Shown here piece by piece: positions 45,140 to 55,490 of a stretch of DNA of 64,000 nt. A program made the translations under genes and the position numbers. The stretch is from NCBI GenBank assembly GCA_036504055.1, contig DASXVU010000036.1:1-64000 (forward strand), read 5' to 3'. This stretch comes from Methanomassiliicoccales archaeon. Lineage in GTDB: Archaea > Thermoplasmatota > Thermoplasmata > Methanomassiliicoccales > UBA472. Every line of letters starts with the position of its first letter. The stretch's first letter is position 1. A model generated the notes under the pieces. That model ran no database searches, had not been told where the DNA came from, and was given only the letters and a program-made list of their open reading frames with translations.

Positions 45140-45484
45140 TCACAATTTCCCTTTCACGTTATGATCTTTACTCATTTTCTTGGACTCGGAGGATCCTTTA
45201 ATCCAGGTGCTTCTGTTACGCTCTTTCTTGTGTTCCGTCTCGACTGTCGTGTCTTTAGAAGAGACAACGGGGTTTGCATCCTCAAAGGGCGCCATCCTCT
45301 CTGATGGCCCGATCATCCTGTTTACCCCCACACCTGAATTGGCTTCCCCTTTTCCGATCTCTATACGGTCATTATCGCTACCCAAATGTGCGCTTCCCCT
45401 CTTCTCAACGGCGGCCTTCTTAGCGGTCGCCTCTGCATTGTCCTTCCTGGTCGGCTTTTCCCGCATATTGTTGGAGTGTTTCAT
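45140..45484 (-). CDS. Lysine/glutamate-rich hydrophilic protein, probably disordered
   Basis: 114 residues of low complexity, rich in Lys, Glu, Asp and Ser, with no hydrophobic core. AGGT lies 8 nt before the ATG, and GGGTATAGG upstream is a weak TATA candidate. The composition looks coding rather than random, but a plus-strand frame overlaps it (45180-45626), and no family is recognised. If real, it may be an intrinsically disordered DNA- or RNA-binding, or stress, protein. Confidence 0.4.
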   Translation of the reverse strand: MKHSNNMREKPTRKDNAEATAKKAAVEKRGSAHLGSDNDRIEIGKGEANSGVGVNRMIGPSERMAPFEDANPVVSSKDTTVETEHKKERNRSTWIKGSSESKKMSKDHNVKGKL

Positions 45485-45686
45485 GATAGTGACCTATACC
45501 CTTAACCATGCCTGCCCTGTTGATGAACTTTTGGGAATGATCCCTCCTGAAGAATCGTCCTGGGCCGTTGCCTCTCGAAAGTCATCACAACCCTCTGGAT
45601 ATATTTCTGGCCATTCTTTGAGATAATAAATGTGACATCTTTTAATTGCAAATATACAATCACTTTCGGTTGTTAGGATGCTCTAG

Positions 45687-45722
45687 TTCATATAGAAGAC
45701 CGGATTTGACTGACCGTCAGTC
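45687..45722 (+). promoter_or_regulatory. TATA-like box and palindromic TetR operator
   Basis: TTCATATAG (45687-45695) is followed by GACTGAC-C-GTCAGTC (45708-45722), a perfect 7-bp inverted repeat with a 1-base spacer, which ends 3 bases before the TetR gene's GTG start. Placement between TATA box and start, over the likely transcription start, is that of a self-repressing TetR operator. It probably also controls the exporter gene downstream. Confidence 0.75.
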
Positions 45723-45725
45723 GAA

Positions 45726-46391
45726 GTGATTAAAACGCCAAGAACTACCAAACCCGCATCCGACCGTCGCATCGAGTTCATCAACGCGGCCGAAGCGCTG
45801 TTCAACGAGAAGGGATTCGAGAACACTTCCGTCGACGATATCGTCCAGCGTGTCGGTGTCGCCAAGGGCCTGTTCTATTACTATTTCAAATCACGCGAGG
45901 AGCTCCTCGCCGCAATCGTGGACCGTATACTGGACGAGGTGGAGCAGGTCGTGGTCGAGGCCACAAAGCGAGAGGGCCTCACCGCCATGGAGCGGCTGCA
46001 GGAGATGAGCCATTCCTCCGACATCGTCCGCCTCCGCTGTGGAAAACTGATGAAGTTCTTCCACGAAGAGCGCAACCAGGCGCTGCATCTTCAGCTGGAG
46101 ATGCGCACCATGAAGTTCCTGGTACCAGCGATGGAAGCGATAATCAGGCAAGGTGTGGAAGAAGGAGTCTTCAACACCCCCTATCCGCGGGAGACCGCTG
46201 TCGCGCTGTTCGGGATCAAGGGAGTCATTGCCCATGCCAACTCCGGGACAGATTATTGCGAGGATCAAGAAAGAAGCATCCGGATCATCGCGTTCCTGTC
46301 GGAACGCCTGCTCGGAGCCGGGGAGGGGACCTTCCTGGAGTTTCTGAGAGAGTTCAAACAACGCAGCATGAAGAACGGCTGCGGCGTGTGA
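45726..46391 (+). CDS. TetR/AcrR-family transcriptional repressor
   Basis: 221 residues. The N-terminal HTH (about 12-60) matches the family: FINAAEALFNEKGFENTSVDDIVQRVGVAKGLFYYYFKSREELL. The rest is a helical ligand-binding and dimerisation domain. GTG at 45726 is preceded directly by a perfect palindrome, so it probably represses its own promoter. The DHA2-type MFS exporter gene begins about 28 bp after its stop, so the pair is an inducible drug- or toxin-efflux unit, with the exporter's substrates as likely inducers. Confidence 0.92.
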   Translation: MIKTPRTTKPASDRRIEFINAAEALFNEKGFENTSVDDIVQRVGVAKGLFYYYFKSREELLAAIVDRILDEVEQVVVEATKREGLTAMERLQEMSHSSDIVRLRCGKLMKFFHEERNQALHLQLEMRTMKFLVPAMEAIIRQGVEEGVFNTPYPRETAVALFGIKGVIAHANSGTDYCEDQERSIRIIAFLSERLLGAGEGTFLEFLREFKQRSMKNGCGV

Positions 46392-46419
46392 TTCACGATC
46401 AAAGAAGGAAGTGATTACG

Positions 46420-48084
<1,665 letters not shown>

Positions 48085-48092
48085 CGCACAAA

Positions 48093-48126
48093 CCTTTTAA
48101 TTTCCCTTTTTCAGCATTGCCTTTTT
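48093..48126 (+). terminator. Oligo-T terminator after the MFS gene
   Basis: Three T-runs (CCTTTT, CCCTTTTT and GCCTTTTT) lie within 34 nt, starting 9 nt beyond the stop codon. Archaeal RNA polymerase ends at such T-runs without needing a hairpin. Confidence 0.6.
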
Positions 48127-48135
48127 GGTTCCCGT

Positions 48136-48345
48136 CTATTTTCTGATACGTTTTGAGACAATGACCAAGGCGACAAAAGCGGCCAATATCATCGCTAACG
48201 GCAACAGAACGAACAAGGCCGGATCAGAACCAATTGTGCCGCTTGATCCGATGGCCAACCCGATACCGTATCCGGCGGCAAGACCGATGACCAGAAGATA
48301 GGCGGCCGGTGCCCACCTGTCCCAAGAGGAAATACCGATATTCAT
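48136..48345 (-). CDS. Small two-helix membrane protein
   Basis: 69 residues from ATG 48345 (WDRWAPAAYLLVIGLAAGYG... then LFVLLPLAMILAAFVALVIV, ending KRIRK). A longer frame from 48453 adds residues that overlap the divergent zinc-ribbon gene, so the shorter start is preferred, though it lacks a clear ribosome site. Hydrophobic pattern and basic tail suggest a real small membrane protein. No family is recognised. It is convergent with the MFS gene. Confidence 0.5.
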   Translation of the reverse strand: MNIGISSWDRWAPAAYLLVIGLAAGYGIGLAIGSSGTIGSDPALFVLLPLAMILAAFVALVIVSKRIRK

Positions 48346-48434
48346 GGCAAGACCGTTCTTGATTCCTTCTTTCAATACCGGACTAGACAGACATGAGGTT
48401 ATAATTGTTGGTCCATCGCCTTCCAAGTTGCTCC

Positions 48435-48692
48435 ATGGAAGCAAAGTGTCCAAGGTGCGCAGCGATCTTCGAATACCCTTGGCACCCCTCCTTGATCCAC
48501 ATCGGAAGCGTCAAGCTTCTGAAATGTCCGGAATGCGGGAAACATAGCATTTATGGAAACGAATGTGATGGACCGGGTGACCTGGCCGTTGGAAAGGATA
48601 CAATGACGGATCGTTTATTGATCGTGTCAGGACAGAGACCGGTGACCTCATTCGTCCATGAACAGCATCGATTTGGAAAGAAGAGGCTATAA
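48435..48692 (+). CDS. Small zinc-ribbon protein
   Basis: 85 residues. Two CxxC pairs (CPRC at 5-8, CPEC near 32-35) form a rubredoxin-like zinc ribbon; the C-terminal 45 residues are polar and unremarkable. No ribosome site lies upstream, but TTATAATT (48398-48406) lies about 30 nt before the ATG, so a leaderless mRNA is plausible. Similar small archaeal zinc-ribbon proteins are numerous and mostly uncharacterised. Confidence 0.6.
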   Translation: MEAKCPRCAAIFEYPWHPSLIHIGSVKLLKCPECGKHSIYGNECDGPGDLAVGKDTMTDRLLIVSGQRPVTSFVHEQHRFGKKRL

Positions 48693-49228
48693 ATGAGTCT
48701 AGCCTTCTTCCTTTGAGTCCTTTCCTAATGTGAGATCGACCGAGGTCTGGAGGGGGTTGTCGGAGAGACGAAAAATCGGTCCAGACCCCGTAATGATTTT
48801 CTTCCATCTGTCCTTCGTGGACCACTAGATCCGCATTCGTTTGCCTCCCTATGGGCACACGCCAATATTCTATCCTCCCGCAGACTATATGAATCGTCAC
48901 TGCCGTTTTGCACTTGTTTTGTATCGACTCCCCGTTCAGTCTTCAGGGAAATGAACGGGCCATTTGTATTTCGGACCATGGTTTAATGACTGCCATACGG
49001 TCGAGGAGAATCCAGTCGGGATCTAGGGTTAATCAAATTGTCCATGATCATTATACGCTATCAGGTTCCGGAGCTGCTGAGGTCCCCAGCCACAGACATG
49101 GTCGGGATATTCCGCATTGTTACTATCGATGATAGTACCATTTTTATAGAGTACCTTCCTTGACCGTTCCTGAGGTATGCGCCTGGAACCTGATGGTCAT
49201 CGGCACATATCTTCGGTCTGGTGAGTCC
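48693..49228. other. Intergenic stretch, no supported gene
   Basis: About 536 bp between the two zinc-ribbon genes. Frames on both strands are short and motif-free. A TATA-like run (near 49137-49148, ACCATTTTTATAG) precedes the second gene. Confidence 0.5.
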
Positions 49229-49510
49229 ATGCAAAAATGTTGGAATTGCGGAGCGGATGTTCCCGAACAAGCCACTTATTGTCCGAAGTGTGGAAAGACC
49301 TTCGTAGCTACCTCGCCTGGTTCCCCTCAGCAGCCTGGACCGGGCGGTCAGCCCTCTCAGTGTCCACCACCACCGTATCCCTACATCCCGAACTATCCAT
49401 ATCCACCAATGCAGGGCGGTCAGTTGGAACGTAAGGTGGACGGCCTCCGCAACCTGGTGACCGCGGTATTGTTCCTGCAGATCTTCTTCATTATCCTGAT
49501 CTTTCTGTGA
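49229..49510 (+). CDS. Zinc-ribbon, proline-rich, tail-anchored membrane protein
   Basis: 93 residues from ATG 49229 (GGTGAG at ideal distance). The N-terminal zinc ribbon has CWNCG (4-8) and CPKCG (18-22); next is a Pro/Gly/Tyr-rich linker (PPPPYPYIPNYPYPPMQ); then a helix at the very C-terminus (about 73-92) that probably inserts in the membrane. This zinc_ribbon-linker-TM design is common in archaea and bacteria, usually of unknown function. It is convergent with the ABC permease gene. Confidence 0.7.
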   Translation: MQKCWNCGADVPEQATYCPKCGKTFVATSPGSPQQPGPGGQPSQCPPPPYPYIPNYPYPPMQGGQLERKVDGLRNLVTAVLFLQIFFIILIFL

Positions 49511-49525
49511 TCGACTTTTCGACCG

Positions 49526-50284
49526 TCAGGCCTTGTACCGGTCATAAAGCCGGTCCGCCGCCACCTGGAAGATCACGATGAAAAGTACCAGCATGCCCAC
49601 GTCAACCAAGGGATCGAAGTGCGAGGTTCCGGTATAGGCGGCATGAATGAGGTCGAACCCGTAGGTCAGAGGTGAGAAATAGGTCACGAACTGGGCGTAG
49701 GACGGGATCGATGCCAGCGGTATGAACACCCCGGAGATGAACACCAGCGGCAATCGGACGAGGTTGAGCATGGACATGATGTCCCCCGGGCTCTCTGTCG
49801 GATAGGAAGCGAACAGCGTCCCCATGGAGGCGATGCAGAAAGAGGTCAGGAGGAGACCCAACACCAGGGGGAGGATGCTGACTACTCCCAGGCCGAAGAT
49901 CAGTATCCCGGCCACCAACGGGATGAAGGCGATGCCTATGCTGTACAGGAACCCGCTCAGGCTTTCTCCCAGGACCACGCTGTTCAGCGAAACCGGCGCG
50001 GAAAGCAGGCGGTCGAAGGTCTTCGTCCTCCTTTCTATCGGTATGGACACCGGTTCGATGGATGATGCCGAGAACAGAATGGTGATGGCGATGAGACCGG
50101 GAACCAGCAGTTCCGGACCGGCCGTGGTGCTGACGGAGAAGGCCAGGAACATGAAGAGCGGGAACATTATCCCGGAGACGATGATGTTCGGCTTGATGTA
50201 GTAGATCCGCATGTCTTTCTTGGCAATGGCCCAGGCCGCTTTCAGTTCGATGACCGGCTGCCGGTACCATGCGGCCTCAGTCAA
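49526..50284 (-). CDS. ABC-2 type transporter permease
   Basis: 252 residues, six membrane helices, the ABC2_membrane pattern of drug or glycan exporters (ELKAAWAIAKKDMRIYYIKPN start, then PLFMFLAFSV, VPLVAGILIFGL and FISGVFIPLASIP). It starts at TTG 50284, whose bases overlap the stop of the ATPase gene (50277), so translation is coupled. With that ATPase it forms an exporter. The substrate is not predictable. Confidence 0.9.
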   Translation of the reverse strand: MTEAAWYRQPVIELKAAWAIAKKDMRIYYIKPNIIVSGIMFPLFMFLAFSVSTTAGPELLVPGLIAITILFSASSIEPVSIPIERRTKTFDRLLSAPVSLNSVVLGESLSGFLYSIGIAFIPLVAGILIFGLGVVSILPLVLGLLLTSFCIASMGTLFASYPTESPGDIMSMLNLVRLPLVFISGVFIPLASIPSYAQFVTYFSPLTYGFDLIHAAYTGTSHFDPLVDVGMLVLFIVIFQVAADRLYDRYKA

Positions 50285-51257
50285 CCGTCCTCACCCCCTT
50301 GGCGTTGATCTCCAGGCCCGTCAGCTTGATGAAGACGTCCTCCAGGCTCGGTCCGAAAGTGTTCATGCTGATTATCCGGTTCGCCTGCATCTTCGAATAC
50401 TCCATCAGCTCCGCCATGACCGCCGCGGGGTCCTCGGTGAATATCCGGAACTTGTCCCCTTCCTTACGGACCTCGCTGGCCCGGCCCATTCCTTTTAGTG
50501 TTTCCATCAGTTCAGCTGAAGGCCGGTCGAATGCCACCTCCACCGACTGCACGCTCTGGATGGTCCCCTTGAGCCTTTCCGGCGAATCTACGGCGGCGAT
50601 GCGTCCCCGGTTGACGATCGCCACATGATCGCAGACCAGGTTGGCCTCCTCGATGTTATGCGTGGTAAGGAAGACAGTCACCTTCCTTGCGTTCAGGTCC
50701 CGGATGACATCCCGGATGATCAGATTGCTCTGCACGTCCAAGCCCGAGGTCGGCTCATCCAGGAATAGTAGGCGCGGCTCATTGATGAGCCCCATGGCCA
50801 GAGTAAGTCGTCGCTTCATCCCTTTGGAGTATCCTCTGGCCTTATCACCCCTCCTTGACCACAGCCCGAACATTTCGAGAAGCTCTTGACCCTTCCTTTC
50901 CCTAACGCTCTTGCCGATTCCGTAAAGTTCGGCGGAGAACATCAGGTTGCGCCATGCCGACAGATCGTCGTAGACGTTCGAGGTCTCAGGTACCACTCCC
51001 ATCAACCCCTTGGCGGCGATGGTCTCCTTGACGATGTCCAGCCCGAAGATGGACGCCGTTCCCTCGGTGGGGGCGGAGATGCCGGTCAGGATACGGATGG
51101 TCGTGGTCTTGCCTGCGCCATTGGGGCCGAGGAACCCGAAGGTCTCTCCATCCTGGACAGATAGGTTTATGTCCGTGACCGCCTGAAAATCCCCGAACCT
51201 CTTGGAGAGATGCTTGACCTCGATCGCCAACAATGTTAGGACCCTCGAAACTTTCAC
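50277..51257 (-). CDS. ABC exporter ATP-binding protein
   Basis: 326 residues. Walker A GPNGAGKTT, signature-like YSKGMKRRLTLAMGL (in place of LSGGQ), Walker B LLFLDEPTSGLD and H-loop TTHNIEEA; the last 90 residues are the DUF4162-like domain of drug-exporter ATPases (as in DrrA/CcmA-type). GTG 51257 is the first start in frame; TTG at 51233 or 51230 would place translation at the usual IEVKHLSKRF and lies 33-36 nt after a TATA-like TATGTATAG, so the true start may be there. Gene overlap with the permease shows they work together. Confidence 0.92.
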   Translation of the reverse strand: MKVSRVLTLLAIEVKHLSKRFGDFQAVTDINLSVQDGETFGFLGPNGAGKTTTIRILTGISAPTEGTASIFGLDIVKETIAAKGLMGVVPETSNVYDDLSAWRNLMFSAELYGIGKSVRERKGQELLEMFGLWSRRGDKARGYSKGMKRRLTLAMGLINEPRLLFLDEPTSGLDVQSNLIIRDVIRDLNARKVTVFLTTHNIEEANLVCDHVAIVNRGRIAAVDSPERLKGTIQSVQSVEVAFDRPSAELMETLKGMGRASEVRKEGDKFRIFTEDPAAVMAELMEYSKMQANRIISMNTFGPSLEDVFIKLTGLEINAKGVRTVD

Positions 51258-51485
51258 ATGCTATACATACTGCGGACGGACCGCGGGATATTCAAATATC
51301 CACAACCTCTCACCGGCCGACCGATCAGTCCGACCAGACGGATGGCTACATGCCCGTGACCGTCTGAGACGGTTGATACCGGAGTCATCCATACTTATTT
51401 TCTTCTTCGATCCGATGGATTGCTCACCCAATATCCGAAAGTCAGGGTGTCCACAGGATTCATCCTATGAACCCCACAGGGAACG

Positions 51486-51953
51486 TCATTCCTTGTTCGG
51501 CACAGCCATCCTTTGGTTCTTGACCACCAGGACAGGACACTCGGCGAATCGGACCACCTTCTCGGCCACACTGCCCATTAGGAACTTCGAGACACCCGAA
51601 CGGCCGAGCGAGCCCATCACTATCAGGTCGAAGTTCCCGGAATCCTTGACGATCGTGTTCGCTGGAGACCCCCACTCTATCTTGGTCACGACCTTGACCC
51701 CCATCTTCTCTCCTTCGGATTGAACCGAGGTGACTGCCTTGGCCCCTTCGCTCTCGAGGACCTTCGTCAGGTCGGGAACGGTGGTCGGCATGATCGGACC
51801 CCAGGTCTTCGTCATGTACACGTCGTCATCTATCACGAACAGCGCAGTGACCTCAGCACCGGCCAATTTTGCCAAAGCCAGTCCATGCAAGGTCGCCGCC
51901 TTGGTGTACTCGCTTCCATCGGTGGGAACAAGAATACTTCGATAGAGTTCCAT
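51486..51953 (-). CDS. Universal stress protein (UspA family)
   Basis: 155 residues from ATG 51953, with AGGAG at ideal distance; the longer frame to 52127 is not supported. The opening YRSILVPTDGSEYTKAA (4-20) and the late ATP-binding loop GSLGRSGVSKFLMGSVAEKVV (G-x2-G-x-x-G... S/T) match nucleotide-binding USPs, followed by CPVLVVK. Such proteins respond to starvation, oxidative or energy stress; what they bind or regulate is often unknown. It lies between the ABC operon and the REC-PAS-kinase gene on the same strand. Confidence 0.92.
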   Translation of the reverse strand: MELYRSILVPTDGSEYTKAATLHGLALAKLAGAEVTALFVIDDDVYMTKTWGPIMPTTVPDLTKVLESEGAKAVTSVQSEGEKMGVKVVTKIEWGSPANTIVKDSGNFDLIVMGSLGRSGVSKFLMGSVAEKVVRFAECPVLVVKNQRMAVPNKE

Positions 51954-52068
51954 AACACTCCTGGAAGAACATTGTTGCCCGTTGTATTTGTTGTTATTAT
52001 TTCGGAATAGATCGGGAGTCTTCGCTGATCTCAACGGAAAATGATGATCCAGCCCCCGAGAACGAGGC

Positions 52069-54270
52069 TTAGGCCCGGTATCTGTACCCGCCCAAAGGTA
52101 CGCGGATCTCAAAACGGGCGCCTTCACCCGGGATGCCGTTCTCGACGATGGTGATGCAGGTCATGTTCAGTATCTCCTGGATAAGGAACAATCCCAGTCC
52201 AGTGTTCTTTCCGTAGCCACGCAGGAATATCCTTTCCTTTTCCCCGGACGGTATCCCTATGCCATCATCCTCGTACACCAAGGTAAGTCCTTTTTCATCC
52301 CTTTTGCATTCCAGCCTGATCGTTTTGACGTGCTCACCGTGACGTACCGAATTGTCGACCAGGTTCTGGAAGACCTTCTCCAGCATCGGATTTGCGTACA
52401 GTTCCAGGTCTTGACCGCCCTCCATGCCCTCGATCGGGTAGATGGTCGATGACCTCCTCACGATCTCCCCTAGGCTCTGCCACACCGGATCCTGGCCACT
52501 CAGGTCCTGCAGGTCACCGGTGAGCTCCAGCTCGGAACGTATTGCGGTCACGGAAGAAGCAGCCTTGGTCAGGATATCCTTTGTTCCGTTGTCAGAAACC
52601 CGCCGGGATGCCAGCTCTAGATACCCAAAGGCGGCTGCGATCTTGTTCAGGCAGTCATGCCTCGTGATGCTGGCCATGAGATTAAGCTGCCGGTTCATGC
52701 GCCGTAGCGCGTCCTCGCTTCTCTTCCGTTCCGTGATATCGGTAAAGATACCTGTCCAGATATCTGATCCGTCAGCCTGTACAGGGGAAGGGGAGGCCGT
52801 TCCCAGTATCCACTTCATCGTGCCGTCCACGTCGAGGATCCGGAACTCCTTCTCCCAGAGCTTCTTGGAGACCATCGCGTCGACCACCGAGGCCATCAAC
52901 GGCTCTGAGTCCTCGTCTAGTATTACCGCCATGACCCGGCCGATATCATTTTGCCAGGTCTCTACCGGAAGGTGAAGGATGTTCTCCGCCCCTTTGCTCA
53001 CGAACAGGAACTGCAGATTCCCGTCCGGTGCGATCAGCAATTGATAAACGATGCTCGGGGTCAGGTCTGCTATCATCTGCAGCCGGGCCCTTTCACGTTC
53101 AAGCTCCTCGGTCTTTGCCTGCAGGTCCTGCTTGACCTCCACCAGGTCTGTCATGTCATCGTTCATCATCAGGACGTGGGCTTTGCCGTTGAAGTTGATC
53201 AACCTGGCCGATGTCATCAGATGCCTTTTTCGGCCGTCGGTCTGCATTATGGACGTAGGGTACCGATCCATGGTTCCGTTCTTTTCCAGAACCAGCTCCG
53301 ACAAGGTCTCGTACTCGGACCCATCGATGTATCCTAGATCGACCGGGGTCTTGCCCACGATATCCCCTTTCTTCATGCCCACCATCTCCTGGTGCTTCTC
53401 GTTCACGTCCACGAACCGGCCATCGACGCCGTTCAGGGTCATGGACAGAGGACTTTTGTCGAAGAGGGTGTGGTATAGCTCTTCGCTCTCCCGCAGCGCC
53501 GATTCCACCTTCTTCCGTTCAACGATGGAGCGGGTGGTGATGACCATGCCGTCGACGTTGGGCACGCCGAACATGTTGCTGCCGATAGCCTCAACCATTA
53601 GGTAATGGCCATGGACATTCTTCACCCTGAACTCGGCGGGTAGACCGTCCTGGCGATTCTCCTTCACCAACCTAAGTTCGGTCAGCACCTTTTCATGGTC
53701 GTCGGGATGGATGATCTCCAGCGGACTCTTCCCCACTAAGAATTTCTCGTCGTAACCCAGGATCCTCTCGATCGATGAGGAACTGTAGATCACTATCCCG
53801 TTCCCGTCCACTATGGTGATGAAATCGGAAGAGTTCTGGACCAGGGTCCTGAACCGGTTCTCGCTCTCTTTGAGCTGCCTCTTTGCGCGCTGGGACTCGT
53901 CCGACCTCCTTATGATGTTCGCAAGCTCGGTGAATTGCGCACCCGGGTCTCCTCCCTTTTGAAGGTAATAGCTGGCGCCCAGGTTGAGGGCGTCCACCGC
54001 CACGCTCTCTCTTCCCTTTCCGGTAAACAGAATGAAAGGCAGGTCGTACCCCTTGTCCTTGATGGCACGGAGCAATTGCAGACCGTCCATGGACGGCATC
54101 TGGTAATCAGACACCAATACATCGAAATCCTCATTTTCTATCCTTGCCAAGGCCTCCTCGGCAGAGCCGGCCGTCACCACTTCGATGTCCTCATTGCCTT
54201 CCAAGAAAATCTTCGTCAGATCGAGAAGGTAAGGTTCATCGTCGACGACCAGGGATTTGATCTTACTCAT
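52069..54270 (-). CDS. Hybrid sensor: REC domain, three PAS domains and histidine kinase
   Basis: 733 residues, cytosolic (no membrane helices). A receiver domain (1-120) with the acidic pair DD (10-11), phospho-acceptor Asp55 in VLVSDYQMP and the conserved Lys in FTGKG; three PAS domains (about 138-250, 260-375 and 400-510); an H-box ASITRHDCLNKIAAAFGY (about 530-550); and an HATPase domain with N-box VDNSVRHG, YEDDGIGIP and GKNTGLGLF. The order REC-PAS-HK, without an output domain, is common in archaea; it may receive phosphate from another kinase and pass it on. AGGAAG precedes the ATG. Signal and partner are unknown. Confidence 0.9.
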   Translation of the reverse strand: MSKIKSLVVDDEPYLLDLTKIFLEGNEDIEVVTAGSAEEALARIENEDFDVLVSDYQMPSMDGLQLLRAIKDKGYDLPFILFTGKGRESVAVDALNLGASYYLQKGGDPGAQFTELANIIRRSDESQRAKRQLKESENRFRTLVQNSSDFITIVDGNGIVIYSSSSIERILGYDEKFLVGKSPLEIIHPDDHEKVLTELRLVKENRQDGLPAEFRVKNVHGHYLMVEAIGSNMFGVPNVDGMVITTRSIVERKKVESALRESEELYHTLFDKSPLSMTLNGVDGRFVDVNEKHQEMVGMKKGDIVGKTPVDLGYIDGSEYETLSELVLEKNGTMDRYPTSIMQTDGRKRHLMTSARLINFNGKAHVLMMNDDMTDLVEVKQDLQAKTEELERERARLQMIADLTPSIVYQLLIAPDGNLQFLFVSKGAENILHLPVETWQNDIGRVMAVILDEDSEPLMASVVDAMVSKKLWEKEFRILDVDGTMKWILGTASPSPVQADGSDIWTGIFTDITERKRSEDALRRMNRQLNLMASITRHDCLNKIAAAFGYLELASRRVSDNGTKDILTKAASSVTAIRSELELTGDLQDLSGQDPVWQSLGEIVRRSSTIYPIEGMEGGQDLELYANPMLEKVFQNLVDNSVRHGEHVKTIRLECKRDEKGLTLVYEDDGIGIPSGEKERIFLRGYGKNTGLGLFLIQEILNMTCITIVENGIPGEGARFEIRVPLGGYRYRA

Positions 54271-54643
54271 TTTGTCGGACTTCCTAATATCGAGCGAATA
54301 TCCAAATTCGATATAAAAAGCTAGGAGCCATGAGTTCAGTCAATGATTTTAGTTGCTCTGGATTCGATGATCAAACAAATTGAGACGAAGGATCCGCTTC
54401 GGAAGTGATGTTGATACAGGGTCCTTGACCTTTGACACCGCCCTTCGATCTCAGACGTCATTTCTTTGATACGACAAGGTTTGGGCATGACCTCCGAATG
54501 AAGTGACCTTGCTGGCATCCCTTCTTATTGCAACCTCTCGAAGATGGTAATGCTTTGAACATTCAGAGCCTCTATCTTGGGGTTCGTCAATAAGCAATAT
54601 CGAAGCTGACCGAGAAGTCCATTAAGACCGCTTCCTTCGAATT
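54271..54643. other. Intergenic stretch, no supported gene
   Basis: Holds the promoter of the REC-PAS-kinase gene (TTTTTATATCG near 54308-54318 on the minus strand). No other feature is seen. Confidence 0.5.
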
Positions 54644-55108
54644 TCATCGGGCCTGGTAATATCTCCTCGTTGACGGGAGTATCAGCATGACAAAGATGCC
54701 GACCCCTATCACGACCGTGAAATAGGTCGCCGGCCAGTCAAGACCGATCAGGCTCCCTTCGACCGCCAACCAGATCACGAGGACCAACGTCAGAAGCATC
54801 CCTCCGGTCCAGGACCAATGGTATCCGGACACCTCGCTGACCTTCCTGAACACCGATTCATTACGGGTCAATGCACCGTACGCAAGGACCAGAGATCCCA
54901 TGCCGTAGATGAAGAAGAGGAACAGACCGACCAGGAGGAAACTGTGAAGAGGCACCTTTTCTACAATGTTCGAATCGAATCCCAATCCCCCTCCGGTAGG
55001 GTCGGCGATCAGAAGCGCTCCACTGATCAACCCCAATATGCCATAGAAGACCAGCAGAGCCATCAAGATCTTCGAACTCAAAGGACGCGGTGTATTCGGA
55101 TAACCCAT
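54644..55108 (-). CDS. Four-helix membrane protein of unknown function
   Basis: 154 residues from ATG 55108. Four hydrophobic helices (ILMALLVFYGILGLISGALL, SFLLVGLFLFFIYGMGSLVLAYGAL, WTGGMLLTLVLVIWLAVEG and YFTVVIGVGIFVMLI). A longer frame starts at 55138, but its first codons spell a TATA box (ATTTTTATAAC); the downstream ATG lies about 20 nt after it, fitting a leaderless mRNA, so 55108 is preferred. No family is recognised. It is on the same strand as, but separate from, the surface-protein gene upstream. Confidence 0.7.
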   Translation of the reverse strand: MGYPNTPRPLSSKILMALLVFYGILGLISGALLIADPTGGGLGFDSNIVEKVPLHSFLLVGLFLFFIYGMGSLVLAYGALTRNESVFRKVSEVSGYHWSWTGGMLLTLVLVIWLAVEGSLIGLDWPATYFTVVIGVGIFVMLILPSTRRYYQAR

Positions 55109-55138
55109 GTTGAGGTGTATGTTATAAAAATATTTCAA

Positions 55139-55490
55139 GACCGCTTGGGCCCTCCGAGAGGCCGAACGGGTTCGGGGCCCACTGCCAACTTACTTCTTTG
55201 CTGCCCATCCCCTGATTGGCCTGGGTGATCGAAGCTATTCATCTGAGATTGCATCCATGAGGGGAGCGCTTCCGATATGGAAGTTGCATCGATATTTCCA
55301 AGCGAAAGGACAAACCATAGGTCATAGCATCAGAGAATGGGTGTCAGTAAAATATATCGTCCGGCCGCCCTGGATATGGCCGGCAAGGGTGTCCGCGAAG
55401 ACTCTGGAGGGTCGCCCTTGCCGACCGGATCGGGCCGATATTCCCGTGACCGTTCTGTACCCTGCTCGACCACTTTCGGCGACCGGTGTC
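55139..55490. other. Intergenic stretch, no supported gene
   Basis: 352 bp between the small membrane protein and the giant surface gene. Frames on both strands are short and without motifs. Confidence 0.5.
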
